Assembly (NCBI RefSeq): GCF_028551255.1
Contig: NZ_CP117029.1
Span: 3,100,001-3,164,000, forward strand
Length of the DNA: 64,000 nucleotides
Origin: Vibrio tubiashii
Lineage (GTDB): Bacteria > Pseudomonadota > Gammaproteobacteria > Enterobacterales > Vibrionaceae
Direction: 5' to 3'
The position numbers and the translations under genes were made by a program. The notes beneath the pieces were generated by a model, which had not been told where the DNA came from, searched no databases, and worked only from the letters and a program-made list of their open reading frames with translations. This document shows positions 1 through 8,857 of this stretch, piece by piece. Within the stretch, counting starts at the first letter, position 1. Each line of letters begins with the position of its first letter.

Positions 1-776
1 GTCCAAACAGCAAGGAAACCACCTACCCATGAGTGATCCCAACCAAATACACTGCCAAGGTAGATAGGCAGAGCAATCACAAACCACACATCACGAGCAC
101 CAAATAGGAACATTCGTGCAGCGGAAAGGATATTGATCGACTCCGATTTGGAGAATATCTGCTTAAACTTAGGTTTGCTTTTCGCTTTACCTAAATCAGC
201 TTCTAAGCTCAACACGCTGCCGATAAACACTAACGTCAGCACCCCAGCCATAGTCAACACTGCATATTTGAATCCAATGGTGGAAAGCAGAAAACCACCG
301 ACAAAGAAGCCTGCACCTTTAAGAGCATTCTTAGAGCCCGTTAAGATCGCTATCCATTTGTACAACGCTCCCTGCTGCTCATCCGGAACTAAGGTTTTGA
401 TTGAGCTCTTGGCACTCATCTTGTTGAGATCTTTAGCGATACCAGACAAAGCTTGAGCTGCCATGACCCAAGGTATAGTCAGCCAAGCATGTGGCACTGC
501 TAACATAGTCAACGCCACGATCTGCATTCCTAAACCGAGGTTCATGGTCTTATTGAGACCCAACCTTGCGCCAAGCCAGCCACCAATCAAATTGGTCACG
601 ACACCAAAAAATTCATAGAAAAGGAACAGTGAAGCGATCTCTAGCGAGCTATAACCTAAGTCATAGAAATACAGCACCACCAGCATACGCAGAGCACCGT
701 CAGTAATAGTGAAGTTCCAGTAATTGAACGTCACCAGCATGTACTGACGGACACTTTTGCTGAGATTAGAGAACAT
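1..776 (-). CDS. arsJ: ArsJ organoarsenical efflux MFS transporter (partial, C-terminus outside window)
   Basis: The visible 258 residues start at the ATG on the complement of 774-776 and are rich in hydrophobic helices typical of a major facilitator transporter. Early residues read MFSNLSKSVRQYML, then FNYWNFTITDGALRMLV, a pattern I associate with the ArsJ family. ArsJ is known to export 1-arseno-3-phosphoglycerate, the unstable product made by its partner GAPDH, so that arsenate leaves the cell. The neighbours support this: an ArsR repressor and a GAPDH lie just upstream on the same strand. The gene runs off the left edge, so completeness cannot be judged. Naming as ArsJ rests mostly on context and partial sequence recognition. 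Confidence 0.85.
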   Translation of the reverse strand, partial: MFSNLSKSVRQYMLVTFNYWNFTITDGALRMLVVLYFYDLGYSSLEIASLFLFYEFFGVVTNLIGGWLGARLGLNKTMNLGLGMQIVALTMLAVPHAWLTIPWVMAAQALSGIAKDLNKMSAKSSIKTLVPDEQQGALYKWIAILTGSKNALKGAGFFVGGFLLSTIGFKYAVLTMAGVLTLVFIGSVLSLEADLGKAKSKPKFKQIFSKSESINILSAARMFLFGARDVWFVIALPIYLGSVFGWDHSWVGGFLAVW

Positions 777-806
777 AGGTGAAATCCTCGACTAGTTACA
801 GCGGAT

Positions 807-839
807 AGAGCTTTTGGACACCTATGATCCAAAAGCTCT
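807..839 (-). promoter_or_regulatory. Intercistronic hairpin between phosphatase gene and arsJ
   Basis: A perfect 12-bp inverted repeat (AGAGCTTTTGGA / TCCAAAAGCTCT) with a 9-nt loop fills the 71-bp gap before arsJ. There is no U-run after it on the minus strand, so it is not a classic terminator. It could be a processing site, an mRNA stabiliser or a leaky attenuator setting arsJ expression below that of the enzymes. Confidence 0.5.
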
Positions 840-847
840 CGACCCAA

Positions 848-1345
848 CTATTTGGCCGCTACTGCGGTGATGTACTCAACTTGGACTGGTTTAGTAAAGG
901 CACCTGGGCGCAGCGCTTGAACTTCACGCACAATATCTTCCAATTTCCAGTGCTTCTCTAGCAATAGGTGAGCCGCAAAAAGCCCCGTACGACCTGAGCC
1001 GCCCATACAGTGCATGGCTACTTTACCGCCGTTATCAAGGATTTTGTGTAGCTCCGGGCTAGCGGCTTGCCACTTAGCGGCAAACTCAGCACCTGGAGCG
1101 CAATCATCTTCAATCTCAATTTGGAACCACTGCATACCAAGTTGCTGCGCTTTAGCCCCAAGCTCAGAGACATCTTTACTTGCAAGCTCTGCATCGTCTA
1201 AAGCGGTTACAATCGCTTCTACGCCTTGCTCTTTTAACTGCGCAAGAGAAGCCTCTAGTTCAACGCCTTTAGTGCCAGGACAAGGAGTAAGTACTAACGC
1301 ACCATTTTCAACATCGAGTTGCCAGGTTGGATGTGTCATCGTCAT
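848..1345 (-). CDS. Cysteine-based (dual-specificity/PTP-like) phosphatase of the ars cluster
   Basis: A 165-residue cytosolic protein with the CX5R signature of the protein tyrosine phosphatase superfamily, CMGGSGRTG, with nucleophile Cys113 and Arg119. It resembles the cyclin-dependent kinase inhibitor 3/DSP-like phosphatases. I chose the ATG at 1345 because AAGAG lies just upstream; an ORF extension to 1372 lacks a good ribosome site. It sits between the GAPDH gene and arsJ on the same strand, so it is probably co-transcribed. Its substrate is unknown. It might act on a sugar-phosphate or phosphoglycerate intermediate, or on a protein, but nothing in the sequence decides this. Confidence 0.85.
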   Translation of the reverse strand: MTMTHPTWQLDVENGALVLTPCPGTKGVELEASLAQLKEQGVEAIVTALDDAELASKDVSELGAKAQQLGMQWFQIEIEDDCAPGAEFAAKWQAASPELHKILDNGGKVAMHCMGGSGRTGLFAAHLLLEKHWKLEDIVREVQALRPGAFTKPVQVEYITAVAAK

Positions 1346-1413
1346 CAATCTCTTAAAAATTTTTAAAACCAATCTTCAAAATAACTGGAGTTGCCGCTTC
1401 AGTATGAGGAGTA

Positions 1414-2415
1414 TTATGCCAAGCCAACGGTACGGACTAACTCAGCCGTACGGGTTGCATAACCCATCTCGTTGTCGTACCAAGCGTAGATTTTCACCAT
1501 ACGCTTACCCACCAACATGGTTGATAACGCGTCTACAATCGTAGAGCGTTGATCACCTTTGTAGTCAATCGACACCAGTGGACGCTCTTCAAAACCCAGA
1601 ATGCCCTTCAGTTCACCTTGTGATGCTTCTTTAAGTAACGCGTTCACCTCTTCTGCGGTGGTATCTTGCTTCACTTCAAAGATGATGTCGGTAAGAGAAG
1701 CGTTCGCCAGAGGTACACGTACAGCATGGCCGTTAATACGATTTTCGAGTTCTGGGAAAATCTCAACAATCGCTTTCGCACTGCCCGTCGTGGTTGGAAT
1801 TAAGCTCATACCGCAAGCACGCGCACGACGCGGATCTTTATGCGGCGCATCAAGAATGGTTTGTGTGTTAGTTAAATCATGAATGGTAGTGAACGAAGCG
1901 TTCTCAATACCTAGCTTCTCATTGATGACTTTAACCACCGGAGCGATACAGTTAGTGGTACAAGAGGCAGCAGTAACAATCTGGTGTACCGCTGGGTCGA
2001 ATATCTCGTCATTTACGCCAACGACAATATTCGCAATGCCTTGTTCTTTGACGGGTGCCGATACGACAACACGCTTAACACCTTGAGCTAGGTACTTGTT
2101 TAGGAATGAAGTTTTACGATGCACACCTGTCGCTTCAATCACTACGTCACAGCCAGACCAGTCAATCGCATCGATATCTTTCTCTTGCGTAGTATTGATA
2201 ACCTGACCATTGATTAAGATTTGGTTGCCTTCGGCTTTCACTTCATGGTGCCAGCGACCTTGGACTGAGTCGAACTCTAACAGGTGCGCGAGCGTCGCAG
2301 CATCACCCGCTACGTCATTAATCTGGACAAACTCTAGCTCTTGCCAATCAAAAGCCGCGCGAAGCGCTAAACGTCCGATGCGACCGAAACCGTTAATACC
2401 TACTTTAATTGCCAT
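1414..2415 (-). CDS. ArsJ-associated glyceraldehyde-3-phosphate dehydrogenase
   Basis: A 333-residue type I GAPDH. The N-terminal Rossmann motif INGFGRIGR is at residues 7-15, the catalytic ASCTTNC has Cys152, and His179 lies in [11 protein letters not shown]. In housekeeping GAPDH the product is 1,3-bisphosphoglycerate; ArsJ-linked paralogues are known to use arsenate in place of phosphate and yield 1-arseno-3-phosphoglycerate for export. The position between arsR and arsJ on one strand makes this the specialised copy rather than glycolytic gapA. Length is normal for the family. It is probably induced by arsenate through ArsR. Confidence 0.9.
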   Translation of the reverse strand: MAIKVGINGFGRIGRLALRAAFDWQELEFVQINDVAGDAATLAHLLEFDSVQGRWHHEVKAEGNQILINGQVINTTQEKDIDAIDWSGCDVVIEATGVHRKTSFLNKYLAQGVKRVVVSAPVKEQGIANIVVGVNDEIFDPAVHQIVTAASCTTNCIAPVVKVINEKLGIENASFTTIHDLTNTQTILDAPHKDPRRARACGMSLIPTTTGSAKAIVEIFPELENRINGHAVRVPLANASLTDIIFEVKQDTTAEEVNALLKEASQGELKGILGFEERPLVSIDYKGDQRSTIVDALSTMLVGKRMVKIYAWYDNEMGYATRTAELVRTVGLA

Positions 2416-2439
2416 AACTCTATCTCTTTTGTTACTTAA

Positions 2440-2781
2440 TTACTGACAGCAAACAGGTCGAGCCTGAATTGCATGAAGTCGTTCAATATCTTGTTGGTAC
2501 TCTGTTTTAAGGCAGTTAGAAGCAACAAGATCATCAATCAATTTTTTCATCCATCCCGGTAAATCAGCAGCTAAACGGTAGAACACCCATTGCCCCTGAC
2601 GGACATCAACCAAAATGCCATTTGAGCGTAGCTGAGCCAGATGACGAGAAATTTTCGGTTGGCTCTCTTGTAGCGCTTCGGTCAATTCACCTACACACAA
2701 ACACTCTTCGCGCATAATCAACATCAAGCAACGAACTCGGGTTTCATCAGACAACAACTTAAAGAACTGGTGAGGTAACAT
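2440..2781 (-). CDS. arsR: ArsR/SmtB-family arsenic-responsive repressor
   Basis: A 113-residue winged-helix repressor. The recognition helix region reads SQPKISRHLAQLRSNG and the wing VRQGQWVFYRL. Cys27 and Cys29 lie in a CLCVGEL motif, in the alpha-3 position where E. coli-type ArsR binds As(III), and a Cys111-Cys112 pair sits at the C-terminus. It ends 24 bp before the GAPDH gene and is the first gene of the ars cluster, so it most likely represses its own operon and is released by arsenite. Confidence 0.92.
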   Translation of the reverse strand: MLPHQFFKLLSDETRVRCLMLIMREECLCVGELTEALQESQPKISRHLAQLRSNGILVDVRQGQWVFYRLAADLPGWMKKLIDDLVASNCLKTEYQQDIERLHAIQARPVCCQ

Positions 2782-2791
2782 AAAACATACT

Positions 2792-2815
2792 CATATATGG
2801 ATATGCGTATATATT
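2792..2815. promoter_or_regulatory. Candidate ArsR operator
   Basis: A very AT-rich imperfect palindrome (ATATATG, spacer, CGTATAT) lies 10-34 bp upstream of the arsR start, where ArsR-family repressors usually bind over their own promoter. Assignment is by position and symmetry only. Confidence 0.4.
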
Positions 2816-2878
2816 TATTTAAAAATGAGCTGAAATCAAGCCTGACATATGCATTGTCATAAAAGCTTAATAAAGGAA

Positions 2879-4117
2879 CTAAACGATGGTGTTGAGATCT
2901 TGGCTCCAGCGCTGAGCCTGAGAGATACGCGGCATAACTTCATTGAGTGATAGATTCAACTGATCACACGCGGCTTCCATCCCCTGCCAGTCTGCGCTTT
3001 CGTAGCACTCTTCCAATCTGAGAAGGTCGCCAAAAGGACCTTGCCTCTCTAACAAAGCGACCTTGATTGCCGCCGCTAAAGGGAGTTGCTCCACTAAGTC
3101 TTTAAGGGACATATCCAACATAGAATCCAGCAGAGACAGCAATCCAATCAGGAAGGCTTGTTCGCGGAATTGGTTGAAAGGATTGTCATTGGCCATCAGC
3201 AAGAAAAACTGGGCTCGCTGCAGACATAAAGTATAGATTTCTTTCGGCTTGTTGGCGGAAACGAACGAGGCCACCGCTAAAGAGACGAAGATTTTAAGCT
3301 TATCTTGACCAAGGTATACCAAGGCCTGACGGAAAGAAGAGATAGGCACTTCAATGCGATTCGACATGGTATTAACGAAACGCAGTAGCTTGTACGACAG
3401 CGCAACATCACGAGCGACAATTCGCTCAACCTTTTCAAAATCCACTTCCGGCTGACACACCTCTTTAAACAACTCCATCGCGATGGCGTGTTGAGGGCTG
3501 ACGTAGCGTTGACGGACGATTTGTGGCTTGCTAAAAAAATAGCCCTGAAAAAAACTAAACCCCGCTGAGCGCGTGGCAATAAACTCTTCCTCAGTTTCGA
3601 CTCGCTCTGCGAGAAACTTACGCTTTACTCCCTTGGCTAAACGTTCCTTAACCAAAGCACAAGACTCTTCCAGCCCCGTCGCCATAATATCGATTTTGAC
3701 TATTTGCACATAGGGCAGAAATCGTTCCCACTCTGGCTTATAAACAAAATCATCCAATGCAATTAAGTAGCCATTAGCGTGGATCTGCTTGATTGCTGCA
3801 AACAACTCGTCATTTGGTGTGCAGGTTTCCAACACTTCAACGACGATTTGTTCTTTAGGCAAAGAGAGAGGTAACAGGCGCACTAAGCTAGAGTGAGGAA
3901 AGTTGATAAAACAGCGTGAGGTCGCCAAGGCTGGATTGGTGCCTATGGAAAGAAAGTTCTCAACAATCAGGCGGTATGTCGCCCGATTGGATTCAACATG
4001 TGCAGGGTATGCGTTGTTCTCACCGTCGCGAAAAAGCAACTCATACCCTAAGGTTTGCCGCTTGGCATTAAGTATAGGTTGGCGAGCCACATAGGTGTCT
4101 CTCATCCGTTTTTGCAT
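2879..4117 (-). CDS. EAL-HDOD domain signalling protein (YuxH-like)
   Basis: A 412-residue protein with an EAL-like domain at about 12-200 (start YVARQPILNAKRQTLGYELLFRD) and an HDOD domain at about 205-390. The EAL signature is replaced (ELLFRD, then VVEVLE), so the key glutamate arrangement of active c-di-GMP phosphodiesterases is not evident. EAL-HDOD proteins are known as non-catalytic or regulatory signalling proteins. The gene starts 9 bp after the rhtB stop codon on the same strand, so the two are probably co-transcribed. An internal ATG at codon 5 is an alternative start. The exact target is unknown. Confidence 0.88.
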   Translation of the reverse strand: MQKRMRDTYVARQPILNAKRQTLGYELLFRDGENNAYPAHVESNRATYRLIVENFLSIGTNPALATSRCFINFPHSSLVRLLPLSLPKEQIVVEVLETCTPNDELFAAIKQIHANGYLIALDDFVYKPEWERFLPYVQIVKIDIMATGLEESCALVKERLAKGVKRKFLAERVETEEEFIATRSAGFSFFQGYFFSKPQIVRQRYVSPQHAIAMELFKEVCQPEVDFEKVERIVARDVALSYKLLRFVNTMSNRIEVPISSFRQALVYLGQDKLKIFVSLAVASFVSANKPKEIYTLCLQRAQFFLLMANDNPFNQFREQAFLIGLLSLLDSMLDMSLKDLVEQLPLAAAIKVALLERQGPFGDLLRLEECYESADWQGMEAACDQLNLSLNEVMPRISQAQRWSQDLNTIV

Positions 4118-4126
4118 GATGGTGAA

Positions 4127-4744
4127 TTACGCCTTCGCTGCTGCCAATAGAGCACCACAACCCATAAACATAGAGCCAAAAACTTTGTTGATACGCGACA
4201 TAATCTTATCTGAACGAATAAAACGTCCCATCTGCGCTGCGAGACTGGTGTAACCCAACATAACAAACGCATCAATGATCACGGTAGTCACTCCAAGCAC
4301 GAGAAGCTGAGTTAACTGATCTTTTGCTGGGTCCAGAAACTGAGGGAACAGCGCGACCAAAAACACAATCGATTTAGGGTTGGTCAGATTAATCAGTACC
4401 GCTTTACGCATCAAACTCATGCTCGATAGGTGCTGAGTCGCTTCCGTGGCTGCTAAGCTAGAGTGATCGCGCCACTTCTGAATACCAAGCCATACTAAGT
4501 AAACGGCACCCACCCACTTAATCACACTAAAGGCGAATGCAGACTGAGCAACCAGAGCGCCAATACCCGCGCCAACGAGCATAATATGGATAGTCAGACC
4601 TATCTGTAGACCGGCAATCGCTGCCAACGAACGTCGCGTACCATAACTCAAGCCATTACTGATTGAGTTCACCGTACCAGACCCCGGAGCTAAGCTAAAA
4701 ACAATCGCTGTGACTACATAAGCAAGCCAAACATGCATATCCAT
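4127..4744 (-). CDS. rhtB: RhtB/LysE-family amino-acid exporter
   Basis: A 205-residue inner-membrane protein with about six hydrophobic helices and the N-terminal SLAPGSG motif of the RhtB group. The family exports homoserine, homoserine lactone, threonine and related amino acids. In E. coli rhtB lies beside rhtC, pldB and yigL, and here pldB and yigL follow divergently, which supports orthology. The specific substrate is inferred from synteny. It is read away from pldB, with 86 bp between the two starts, and probably shares a message with the EAL-HDOD gene downstream. Confidence 0.85.
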   Translation of the reverse strand: MDMHVWLAYVVTAIVFSLAPGSGTVNSISNGLSYGTRRSLAAIAGLQIGLTIHIMLVGAGIGALVAQSAFAFSVIKWVGAVYLVWLGIQKWRDHSSLAATEATQHLSSMSLMRKAVLINLTNPKSIVFLVALFPQFLDPAKDQLTQLLVLGVTTVIIDAFVMLGYTSLAAQMGRFIRSDKIMSRINKVFGSMFMGCGALLAAAKA

Positions 4745-4830
4745 CGTATTTCCCCTCGACTAAATGCAGCTAGAGACACATAATCTAAATCTGTCGCAAA
4801 AATGAAATCGTAATCAGGCGCTTAACAACC

Positions 4831-5817
4831 ATGAATGATTCAAGCTTCAACATTACTCCTTCTTATACTCAAGAGTCCAATTTTGAGCAAGCAATCAATA
4901 GTAATATTGCTAAATTATGGGAGTCTAGAGAGGAAGGCTATATAAAATCGTTCGACAAAACCGCTCTGTACTGGATTAAACTCAGCGCACCAGAACACAC
5001 CAAAGCGATCGTGGTGGTCAACGGACGCATTGAGTGCTGCGCAAAGTATCAAGAGCTGTTTTACGACCTATTCCGTCAAGGTTACGATATTTATTCTTAC
5101 GATCATCGCGGCCAAGGTTTGTCTGACCGCCTGATTGAAGACAAGCAGATGGGCTATGTGGAAGAGTTTGATGACTACGTCAAAGACTTAGACAAGGTGC
5201 TGCACCATTTCAATTTGGACCAATACCAAAAGCGTTATCTGTTGGGTCACTCCATGGGCGGCAATATTGCCACGCGCTACCTTCAAAGTTATGACTACCC
5301 ATTTGATGCGGTTTCGCTCAGTGCGCCTATGTATGGCGTCGATCTCCCTTGGCACCTAAAACCGATTGCGACAATTTTAGGCCAGTTGTTAACGGCTATT
5401 TATCCCAAACCGACATTTGCTCCCGGCCAAGTGGCTTATTTTCCTAAACCGTTTGAAGGTAACTTTCTCAGCCAAAGTGATGTTCGCTATCATTGGTTCC
5501 GTGATCTCTATGAGCAACAACCTGAGCTCAAAATTGGCGGCGCAAGTACGCGTTGGGTATGGCAAGGGCTGATGGCCTGTAAGCAATGTTATCTAATGAC
5601 TCGCCATTTAAAAGTCCCTTTATTGGTCATGCAGGCAGGCGAAGATCAAATCGTGTCTAATCAAGCGCAAATCCAATTTATCAAGAAACTTGCTCGGACC
5701 AACACTCAGTGTGCCTTTAAAATAGTACATGGCGCGAAACATGAACTGTTGTTTGAAAAAGATGAGTATCGCAACCAAGCCCTAGATACCGCCCTGACCT
5801 TTTTCGAGCAGTACTAA
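4831..5817 (+). CDS. pldB: Lysophospholipase L2 (alpha/beta hydrolase)
   Basis: A 328-residue serine hydrolase with the nucleophile elbow GHSMGG (Ser141), an early DHRGQGLSDR motif and a C-terminal VHGAKHELLFE carrying the probable catalytic His. PldB hydrolyses lysophospholipids such as 2-acyl-glycerophosphoethanolamine at the inner membrane. Order rhtB-pldB-yigL is the same as in E. coli. No signal peptide is visible. An intrinsic terminator follows 13 bp after the stop. Confidence 0.88.
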   Translation: MNDSSFNITPSYTQESNFEQAINSNIAKLWESREEGYIKSFDKTALYWIKLSAPEHTKAIVVVNGRIECCAKYQELFYDLFRQGYDIYSYDHRGQGLSDRLIEDKQMGYVEEFDDYVKDLDKVLHHFNLDQYQKRYLLGHSMGGNIATRYLQSYDYPFDAVSLSAPMYGVDLPWHLKPIATILGQLLTAIYPKPTFAPGQVAYFPKPFEGNFLSQSDVRYHWFRDLYEQQPELKIGGASTRWVWQGLMACKQCYLMTRHLKVPLLVMQAGEDQIVSNQAQIQFIKKLARTNTQCAFKIVHGAKHELLFEKDEYRNQALDTALTFFEQY

Positions 5818-5830
5818 AATAGGAAATACT

Positions 5831-5855
5831 AGAGGGTGATCTTTACCCTCTTTTT
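5831..5855 (+). terminator. Intrinsic terminator of pldB
   Basis: Inverted repeat AGAGGGT / ACCCTCT with a short loop followed by a T-run, 13 bp after the pldB stop. Confidence 0.8.
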
Positions 5856-5925
5856 CCCCTTTATGTTCAAGTAAACTGAGCCCTCTACCTTATTAGGTAA
5901 TTCATGTTGTACATATGAGGGTGAT

Positions 5926-6753
5926 ATGACCGAAGCACGCAAAGATACTCCTTTTCACATTGTAGCCTCCGATCTCGATGGCACTTTACTCGCACCAAAC
6001 CACCAGCTGAGCGAGTTTTCAAAACAAACCCTGAAAGCGCTGCATGAAAAAGGCTTCACCTTTGTCTTTGCGACGGGTCGTCACCATGTCGATGTTGCGG
6101 GTATCCGTGAGATCGCCGGTATTCCTGCTTACATGATTACCTCTAATGGTGCGCGTGTTCATGACCAAAATGATCAACTGATGTACAGCAAGAATGTCCC
6201 TGAAGAATTAGTCCAACCAGTGATCGATGTGATCAGCGAAGATCCAGGCATTTTTATCCACATGTATCAAAACGAAGATTGGTTACTCGATCGAGAAGAT
6301 GAAATGCTCGCTAAATTCCACAGTGAATCTGGCTTTAGCTATAAACGCTTTAACGCAGCGTCAGCGCCAAATGATGGCATTGCGAAAATCTTCTTCACTC
6401 ACCCAGATCAAGACCACGACCATCTTGTGACGTTCGAAAACAAACTACGTGAAAAGTTTGGTGCTCACCTCAACATTGCTTTCTCAACACCTTGGTGCCT
6501 TGAAGTCATGGCTGCTGAAGTGTCAAAAGGCCACGCGCTTGAAGCCGTCGCAAAATCTTTAGATCTGAACCTAGAGAACTGTATCGCCTTTGGTGACGGG
6601 ATGAATGATGCAGAGATGCTAGAAATGGCAGGAAAAGGTTTGGTGATGGGCACCTCGCACCATAAAGTGAAAGAGGCGCTACCAAACAATGAAGTGATTG
6701 GCAGCAATGAAGATGATGCTGTGGCTCACTACCTGCACGATAATCTTTTTTAA
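5926..6753 (+). CDS. yigL: Cof-type HAD phosphatase YigL
   Basis: A 275-residue HAD-superfamily hydrolase of the Cof/type IIB cap group. Motif I is SDLDGTLL with Asp16 and Asp18, and motif IV is FGDGMNDAEML near residue 225. E. coli YigL dephosphorylates sugar phosphates and pyridoxal 5'-phosphate and is upregulated by SgrS during glucose-phosphate stress. Synteny with pldB supports the name. It ends with its own terminator. Confidence 0.88.
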   Translation: MTEARKDTPFHIVASDLDGTLLAPNHQLSEFSKQTLKALHEKGFTFVFATGRHHVDVAGIREIAGIPAYMITSNGARVHDQNDQLMYSKNVPEELVQPVIDVISEDPGIFIHMYQNEDWLLDREDEMLAKFHSESGFSYKRFNAASAPNDGIAKIFFTHPDQDHDHLVTFENKLREKFGAHLNIAFSTPWCLEVMAAEVSKGHALEAVAKSLDLNLENCIAFGDGMNDAEMLEMAGKGLVMGTSHHKVKEALPNNEVIGSNEDDAVAHYLHDNLF

Positions 6754-6780
6754 TTAGCGGCTGTCGCTATCAATTCAATA

Positions 6781-6805
6781 CAGGCTGCATTGTGCAGCCT
6801 GTTTT
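6781..6805 (+). terminator. Intrinsic terminator of yigL
   Basis: Stem CAGGCTGCA / TGCAGCCTG with a very short loop and TTTTGTT after it, 27 bp after the yigL stop and just before the convergent EVE-domain gene. Confidence 0.75.
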
Positions 6806-6815
6806 GTTATCGCAG

Positions 6816-7286
6816 TTATCTTTGGCTAGGTAGCTTCTCTTTACCTAAAATAGCAGCCCATTCTTGCTCAGTGACTGGCATGATGGACAGCCTATTACCT
6901 CTTTTCACCAACGGCATATTTTCTAGTTCTGGCATCGCTTTCATCACGGATAATGGGATCAAACGATCTGTCTTACGCACAAATTCGATATCAACCATAA
7001 ACCAGCGCGGGTTATCCGGCGTTGATTTCGGGTCGTAATAGTCACTTTCAGGATCAAATGAGAAATGGTCGGGGTATGACTCCTTGACCACTTTCGCAAT
7101 CCCTGCCACTCCTACCTTCTTACAAGATGAGTGATAGATCAGCACCAAGTCACCGAGTTTGACCTGATCACGCATCATGTTACGTGCCTGATAATTACGT
7201 ACTCCTTCCCAGCATGAGGTATTTTGTGTTCGGAGTGTGTCAATAGAAAAGGTGTCTGGTTCAGTTTTGAATAGCCAATATGCCAT
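6816..7286 (-). CDS. EVE (PUA-like) domain protein
   Basis: A 156-residue single-domain protein starting MAYWLFKTEPDTFS, with GVRNYQARNMMRD and GDLVLIYHSSCKKVGV, all typical of EVE domains related to thymocyte nuclear protein 1. EVE domains have a PUA-like fold and bind modified bases; in bacteria they are often standalone with unknown role. It is convergent with yigL and divergent from the lipoprotein gene that begins 38 bp away. No catalytic function is expected. Confidence 0.88.
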   Translation of the reverse strand: MAYWLFKTEPDTFSIDTLRTQNTSCWEGVRNYQARNMMRDQVKLGDLVLIYHSSCKKVGVAGIAKVVKESYPDHFSFDPESDYYDPKSTPDNPRWFMVDIEFVRKTDRLIPLSVMKAMPELENMPLVKRGNRLSIMPVTEQEWAAILGKEKLPSQR

Positions 7287-7324
7287 AATAGGCTCCGCCA
7301 GTTTCTTAATAGGGAAGATATAGC

Positions 7325-8857
7325 ATGAAGGCGCTCCGAAACCCAGCGGCTGTGATCATTTTACTCGCATTGCAAGCCTGTTCGACGTCAACGACCATCA
7401 AAGACAGCGAATCTAAATCCGTCGTGCAAGCGAGCTTAGACAAGCCTGATACCATAAAGCCTCAAACTTTTGTTATGCGTGGTGAAGTCGTGCTTGGCCA
7501 TGAAGTGCGCTCTATTACCCCCTGTGGTAGTAATCAACAGTATTGGCTCGATATCTCTGACGATCGCTTCCATCAAGCGCTAAAGTTAGTTCGCTCTCCT
7601 TATGCTCCTCTTTATGGTGAAGTTATCGGCCACCTTGAAACTGGCCAAGCAGATGGTTTTGTTGCTGACTACAGTGCACGCTTCGTTGTCGACTCGATTA
7701 ACCTGCTTAGTGCAGAGAACCCAAAGCGTTGCGATCAAGCGCTTAAACCGACTAGAGCTTTTGGCAATGAACCCTTCTGGTCGATTGATTTCGCCCGCAA
7801 CGCGCCGACCTTTCAGAAAATCGGTGAAGATAAACGCCAGTTAGCGCTCTCAGGTAGCCGTATTGAATCTGATCGACGTCGTTATCAATTCGAAGGCGGG
7901 TCACTAGAGCTCAACCAACATAGCTGTGTTGATGGGATGAGCGATTCACTTTATGGCTGGAGTGCAACACTTGAGCTTGAAGGCAACAACTACCAAGGGT
8001 GTGCCACCCTATCTAATCAAGATGCCACTCAGGATTGGACTGGTCTCTATCAAGCGGCCTCAACCAAATCGAGCAACTTTAGCGTCGCATTAAAAATCTT
8101 TCCGGATCACTCAGCGACAACCACCTACAGCTACACAACAGGAGAAGCGGATTCCGTTGAGAGTGGCTACTGGCAGCAGCTTAACAAAGACCAGATTCAA
8201 GTAGTGATGACTCGTCATCAACAGCAAGCATTATTGTCAGAGCGAATCTTCACTCGTGATGGCTACCAACTCAGTGCTAGCCAAGAGAAGGTAGGCAGTC
8301 TTATCTATCCGATTGCCGATGGTGGATTGACTTTGTTTAAAGCTCAGCAAGAGACGCAAAGCACCACTTCGAAAGCGAATTCAAATCCGCAAGCCATCCC
8401 TTCTAGCGCCGAGTTCAACCCTAAGGTCGACAATGCCATACGTGAGTATTTTAAATCGGATAACATCGACCCCGCTGATACCAAGTACCGTTGGTTGGAG
8501 TACGATTTAAATGGTGATGGCAATAAAGAACTCTTGGTTCAACTGAACTGGTGTGGTTCTGGTGGCTGTACCTTGCTGATGTTTGAGAATCAGCAACAGC
8601 AATGGCAGTTTAACTCTCGCATTACTCTAGTAAGAACGCCGATTAACTTAGGTCTAGAGCAAACCAATGGGTGGCAAGATTTAATCCTATTTGTTAGCGG
8701 TGGGGGCGCGACACCGAACCAACACGTCTTAAAGTATCAAGGGGACAGCTATCCGCTTAACCCAAGCTCTGCGCCAGTCGCTAACTACGATCAGATTAGC
8801 CCTGTCCAGTTGTTTTCTGACGGTCAAACACCTCACCAGCAAGGCGTAGTAATGTGA
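7325..8857 (+). CDS. Large lipoprotein with COG3650-like domain
   Basis: A 510-residue lipoprotein: signal peptide with lipobox LQAC and acylated Cys19. Residues about 40-135 form one region; FGNEPFWSIDF at about 155 marks a COG3650-type domain; the C-terminal part after about 370 has LEYDLNGDGNKELLVQL, which looks like a calcium-binding or FG-GAP-like loop, followed by a paired-Cys segment WCGSGGCTLL. Function is unknown; an envelope stress or binding role is possible. It overlaps the next gene by 4 nt, so the two are translationally coupled. Confidence 0.75.
   Translation: MKALRNPAAVIILLALQACSTSTTIKDSESKSVVQASLDKPDTIKPQTFVMRGEVVLGHEVRSITPCGSNQQYWLDISDDRFHQALKLVRSPYAPLYGEVIGHLETGQADGFVADYSARFVVDSINLLSAENPKRCDQALKPTRAFGNEPFWSIDFARNAPTFQKIGEDKRQLALSGSRIESDRRRYQFEGGSLELNQHSCVDGMSDSLYGWSATLELEGNNYQGCATLSNQDATQDWTGLYQAASTKSSNFSVALKIFPDHSATTTYSYTTGEADSVESGYWQQLNKDQIQVVMTRHQQQALLSERIFTRDGYQLSASQEKVGSLIYPIADGGLTLFKAQQETQSTTSKANSNPQAIPSSAEFNPKVDNAIREYFKSDNIDPADTKYRWLEYDLNGDGNKELLVQLNWCGSGGCTLLMFENQQQQWQFNSRITLVRTPINLGLEQTNGWQDLILFVSGGGATPNQHVLKYQGDSYPLNPSSAPVANYDQISPVQLFSDGQTPHQQGVVM

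Noticed and set aside
133..456. A 107-codon plus-strand ORF
   Set aside because: It is antisense to arsJ, which has continuous hydrophobic coding sequence and a good start.
1014..1544. A 176-codon plus-strand ORF
   Set aside because: It is antisense to the phosphatase and GAPDH genes, which have clear catalytic motifs; the codon pattern is that of a shadow frame.
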